From Actinocrinis sp046724665 (GTDB lineage: Bacteria; Actinomycetota; Actinomycetes; Streptomycetales; Catenulisporaceae), in NCBI GenBank assembly GCA_046724665.1, contig JBKOWZ010000298.1, forward strand, positions 1-18,398: a stretch of DNA of 18,398 nt, read 5' to 3'. How positions within the stretch are numbered: position 1 is the stretch's first letter; every line of letters begins with the position of its first letter. Below, one piece after another: positions 16,331 through 18,398 of this stretch. The notes beneath the pieces are model-generated. The model did not search any database, had not been told where the DNA came from, and saw only the letters and a list, made by a program, of their open reading frames with translations. The position numbers and the translations under genes are program-made.

Positions 16331-16453
16331 CGGTCGCTCCGTGAGGTCCGCGAAGGCTTCGTATCGCTGCAACTGTGCCGTTCTCGGGACATGACGGGCA
16401 ACTAACGCGCCGCAGCGCCGGGCAAGTCGGCGACAGCGAAGTGCGGAAATTAT

Positions 16454-17899
16454 TCAGTTGTCGTAGAGCGGATTGGCGATCGCCACGGCCGCGGTGTGCC
16501 GGTGGAGTCCGCCGACCGGACCGAGGCTGCCGCTGCCCGAGGTGTGCCGCCTGGCGAGCTGCTTGCCGACGGTCACGCCGAGCGCGACGGCGACGGCGAG
16601 GACGATCACCAGGATCGCCAGCTTGCTGAGCAGGCTCAGGCCTGACCGCTGGCCGGGCGCGGCCGGCGAGTACGACTGCGGCTGCCGGGGTGCCTGGTTG
16701 CGCGGCGCCTGGTACGCCTGCTGCTGGGGATGCTGCTGCGGCGGGCGATACTGCGGCGTCGCCGACACGGGACGCGGCGGGTTCTGGTACGCCATCGGGT
16801 ACTGGTTCGGCGCCGGACTCGCCTGCGGCGCGGGCGTGGAATACGTCGGGCGCGGCAGCGGGGTGGTGGGCGCGGCCATCTGCGCGGCCTGTGCCGCTTG
16901 GGCGGACTGGGCCGCCTGCGCGGCCCGGTTGATCGGGATGACTTGGGCGCTCTTCTGCGCGCGGGCGGGCCAGACCGCGTGCGGGGCGGCGTGCGACCCG
17001 GCCGCCATCTTCAGGTCGGCGGGCAGCGCGGGCAGCACGACGGTGCCGTGGTTCGGATTGACCGGCAGCCGGACCGTGGTGCCCTCCTGGTTCACCCGCA
17101 CCGCCGCGCGCAGCCGCGAGGCCAGCTCGCCGGCCAACGGCCTGGCGTCCGGGTCCTTCGCCAGCGCGACGAGGACCACCGCCCACAGCCGGTCGGACAC
17201 ACCCGCCGGACGCTGCGCGGTCGCCGACTGGTGCGCTCGGAAGACCTCCATCGCGTCCCGGCCGCGAAACGGCGGATGGCCTGTCAGCAGCTCGTAGAGC
17301 ATGACCCCGGCGGCGTAGATGTCCACCGCGCTGGTGGCCTTGCGCCCCGAGATGACCTCGGGCGACAGGTAGTACGGCGTGCCGACGACCTGGCTGGTCC
17401 GGGTGACCGACGGGGCGTCGGCGAGCCGGGCGATGCCGAAGTCGGTCAGCAGCGGCCGGTAGCCGCCGGCATCCGGTTGCAGCAGCACGTTGGCCGGCTT
17501 CACGTCCCGGTGGATGATCTTCGCCGCGTGGGCGACCGAGAGCGCGTCGGCCACGTCCGCGACCAGCAGCGCGGCCTCCTCGGGGCCGAGGGTGCCCCGC
17601 TCACGCAAGTATGCGCGCAGGTCCGGGCCCTCGACCAGCTGCATCACCAGGGCGAGCACGTCGCCCTCGACGACCAGGTCGCGGATCGCCACCAGCGAGC
17701 GATGCCGCAGACCGACCAGCGCGGTGCGTTCGCGCAGAAACCGCGTGACGACGTCCGGATCCGTCGCCAACTCCTCAAGCAGCACCTTGACCGCGACCGC
17801 TTCGCCGGTGTCCCTTACGCGCCCCCGCCACACCGACCCGAAGGCCCCGCGCCCTAGTTGCTCACCCAGCTCATATCGGCTGCCGATAGGCTGACCCAC
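16454..17899 (-). CDS. membrane-anchored Ser/Thr protein kinase (PkaA/PkaB-like)
   Basis: This 481-residue protein starts with a Hanks-type kinase domain (about 9-265): glycine loop LGRGAFGSVW, K38, HRDVKPAN with D132, DFG at 153-155, and a GTPYYLSPE segment. The catalytic residues are complete; the loop reads KPAN where KPEN is usual. A long low-complexity cytoplasmic linker follows, with an Ala-Gln repeat (AAQAAQSAQAAQAAQMAA) and then a Pro/Gln/Tyr-rich stretch. One transmembrane helix (about 423-445) and a short 36-residue external tail end the protein, so it lacks a folded sensor domain. GTG 17899 was preferred over a TTG nine codons earlier because the GGGGGAGAGG ribosome site lies four bases upstream. 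It is first of the tandem kinases; the next starts 123 bp beyond its stop. Substrates are unknown; division and cell-wall targets would fit the neighbours. Confidence 0.92.
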   Translation of the reverse strand: MGQPIGSRYELGEQLGRGAFGSVWRGRVRDTGEAVAVKVLLEELATDPDVVTRFLRERTALVGLRHRSLVAIRDLVVEGDVLALVMQLVEGPDLRAYLRERGTLGPEEAALLVADVADALSVAHAAKIIHRDVKPANVLLQPDAGGYRPLLTDFGIARLADAPSVTRTSQVVGTPYYLSPEVISGRKATSAVDIYAAGVMLYELLTGHPPFRGRDAMEVFRAHQSATAQRPAGVSDRLWAVVLVALAKDPDARPLAGELASRLRAAVRVNQEGTTVRLPVNPNHGTVVLPALPADLKMAAGSHAAPHAVWPARAQKSAQVIPINRAAQAAQSAQAAQAAQMAAPTTPLPRPTYSTPAPQASPAPNQYPMAYQNPPRPVSATPQYRPPQQHPQQQAYQAPRNQAPRQPQSYSPAAPGQRSGLSLLSKLAILVIVLAVAVALGVTVGKQLARRHTSGSGSLGPVGGLHRHTAAVAIANPLYDN

Positions 17900-18111
17900 G
17901 AAACCTCTCCCCCAGTTTTTGTCCAACTCGGGCTGGCGCCGCCGCGGCGCAGCGATCGGCGCAAGGTCACCCTAGTGCCGTTACCGCATCGCGTGGACCA
18001 CGGCCAGTGGATTCGTACCCAAGCTGCTACAGGAACGCACTCCTTCGAAACTCGGGCCGGGGCCGGGGGCGGCGTCGGACAACGGAGCGTGCGGACTCGG
18101 ATACCGTGGCG

Positions 18112-18139
18112 TCGAAGAGAATGTGGCATCGACGAGAAT
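18112..18139 (+). promoter_or_regulatory. direct repeat in the divergent kinase/FtsK-like intergenic region
   Basis: TCGAAGAGAAT (18112-18122) and TCGACGAGAAT (18129-18139) match in 10 of 11 bases and start 17 bp apart, 46 bp before the right-hand gene. They may be a tandem operator. The 286-bp gap 17900-18185 also has a TACCGT -10-like box (18102-18107) for the plus-strand gene and a TAGGGT box (17974-17969, minus strand) for the kinase. Neither has a good -35. Confidence 0.35.
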
Positions 18140-18185
18140 CGAGCCGGACCGGGTTCTCCCGTCATGACGCAGAAGGCAGCCCCAC

Positions 18186-18398
18186 ATGCACATCCGACTC
18201 TCCGTCACCTCGGCACGCGACGCGGACGCGGTGGTGGATTCGGACGTGGACGCGGCGGTGACGGCGGCGGCAGGCACTGCGTTCGGCGCGGCGGCCGGGG
18301 CACTGCGCGCGCTCGCCGGCGTCCCGGACGGCCGCTTCTACGCGGGCGCGGAGCTGGTGCGCGACGAGATGCCGCTGGGCCTGCCTCCGCTGCTGGAC
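18186..18398 (+). CDS. N-terminus of a probable FHA/FtsK-SpoIIIE-type protein, 3'-truncated
   Basis: Only the first 71 codons lie in the window. The reading MHIRLSVTSARDADAVVD, followed by an Ala-rich helix and then DGRFYAGAELVRDEMPLGLPPLL, looks like the ubiquitin-like N-terminal module of actinobacterial FtsK/SpoIIIE proteins that also carry an FHA domain. From memory such genes lie beside Ser/Thr kinases, and FHA domains bind phosphothreonine, so it may read out signals from the divergent kinases. A weak ribosome site (GAAGG) lies nine bases before ATG. Without the downstream Walker motifs the assignment is a guess; another Ubl-like or FHA-only protein is possible. Confidence 0.5.
   Translation, partial: MHIRLSVTSARDADAVVDSDVDAAVTAAAGTAFGAAAGALRALAGVPDGRFYAGAELVRDEMPLGLPPLLD

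Noticed and set aside
16331..16372. TTG start giving a 14-residue longer second kinase
   Set aside because: There is no ribosome site before TTG, whereas GTG 16330 has GGAG six bases upstream and sits just before the kinase domain.

Overview
The window is GC-rich, densely coded chromosomal DNA of a high-GC actinobacterium (Actinomycetota). The evidence is strong G/C preference at third codon positions, frequent GTG starts, TANNNT-type -10 boxes placed a few bases before start codons, a CysO/CysM cysteine pathway of the Mycobacterium tuberculosis type, and the linked set of two Ser/Thr kinases, prfB, ftsE, ftsX, smpB and ssrA that I recall from Streptomyces and relatives (pkaA/pkaB region). 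I cannot fix the genus.

Left part, plus strand, 1-5973: two polytopic GT-C glycosyltransferases (the first truncated by the window edge; the second MptA/MptB-like), then a metabolic and housekeeping run: a CysO-type sulfur carrier and its partner O-phosphoserine sulfhydrylase CysM, glutamate racemase MurI (D-Glu for peptidoglycan), RNase PH (tRNA 3' trimming) and the RdgB/HAM1 nucleotide-pool sanitising pyrophosphatase. Genes abut or overlap (cysO-cysM 1 bp apart, murI-rph 4-bp overlap).

Middle part, 5974-9705: a VOC-fold protein followed by a short UvrA-like double ABC ATPase, with a striking 14-bp perfect inverted repeat between them; then a VapBC-type toxin-antitoxin pair (ribbon-helix-helix antitoxin, PIN toxin) with an apparently leaderless promoter overlapped by a 9-bp perfect palindrome, a likely autoregulatory operator.

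Right part, minus strand, 17899 down to 9801: two Ser/Thr kinases, prfB (RF2), ftsE-ftsX (divisome ABC complex controlling peptidoglycan hydrolysis), smpB and ssrA (tmRNA). Ribosome rescue (SmpB plus tmRNA) is thus encoded side by side. A small plus-strand zinc-ribbon membrane protein sits between ftsE and prfB. At the right edge, divergent from the kinases, the first 71 codons of a probable FHA/FtsK-SpoIIIE-type protein begin.

Most interesting points: the second kinase carries a ~290-residue extracytoplasmic repeat domain that looks like a PLL/tectonin-type beta-propeller; tmRNA is preceded by an rRNA-leader-like element; the CysO-type protein has two extra residues after its GG terminus and no linked protease; and several hairpins and operator-like repeats are visible. 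I see no CRISPR array, insertion sequence, prophage or biosynthetic cluster, and most of the window is conserved core genome.
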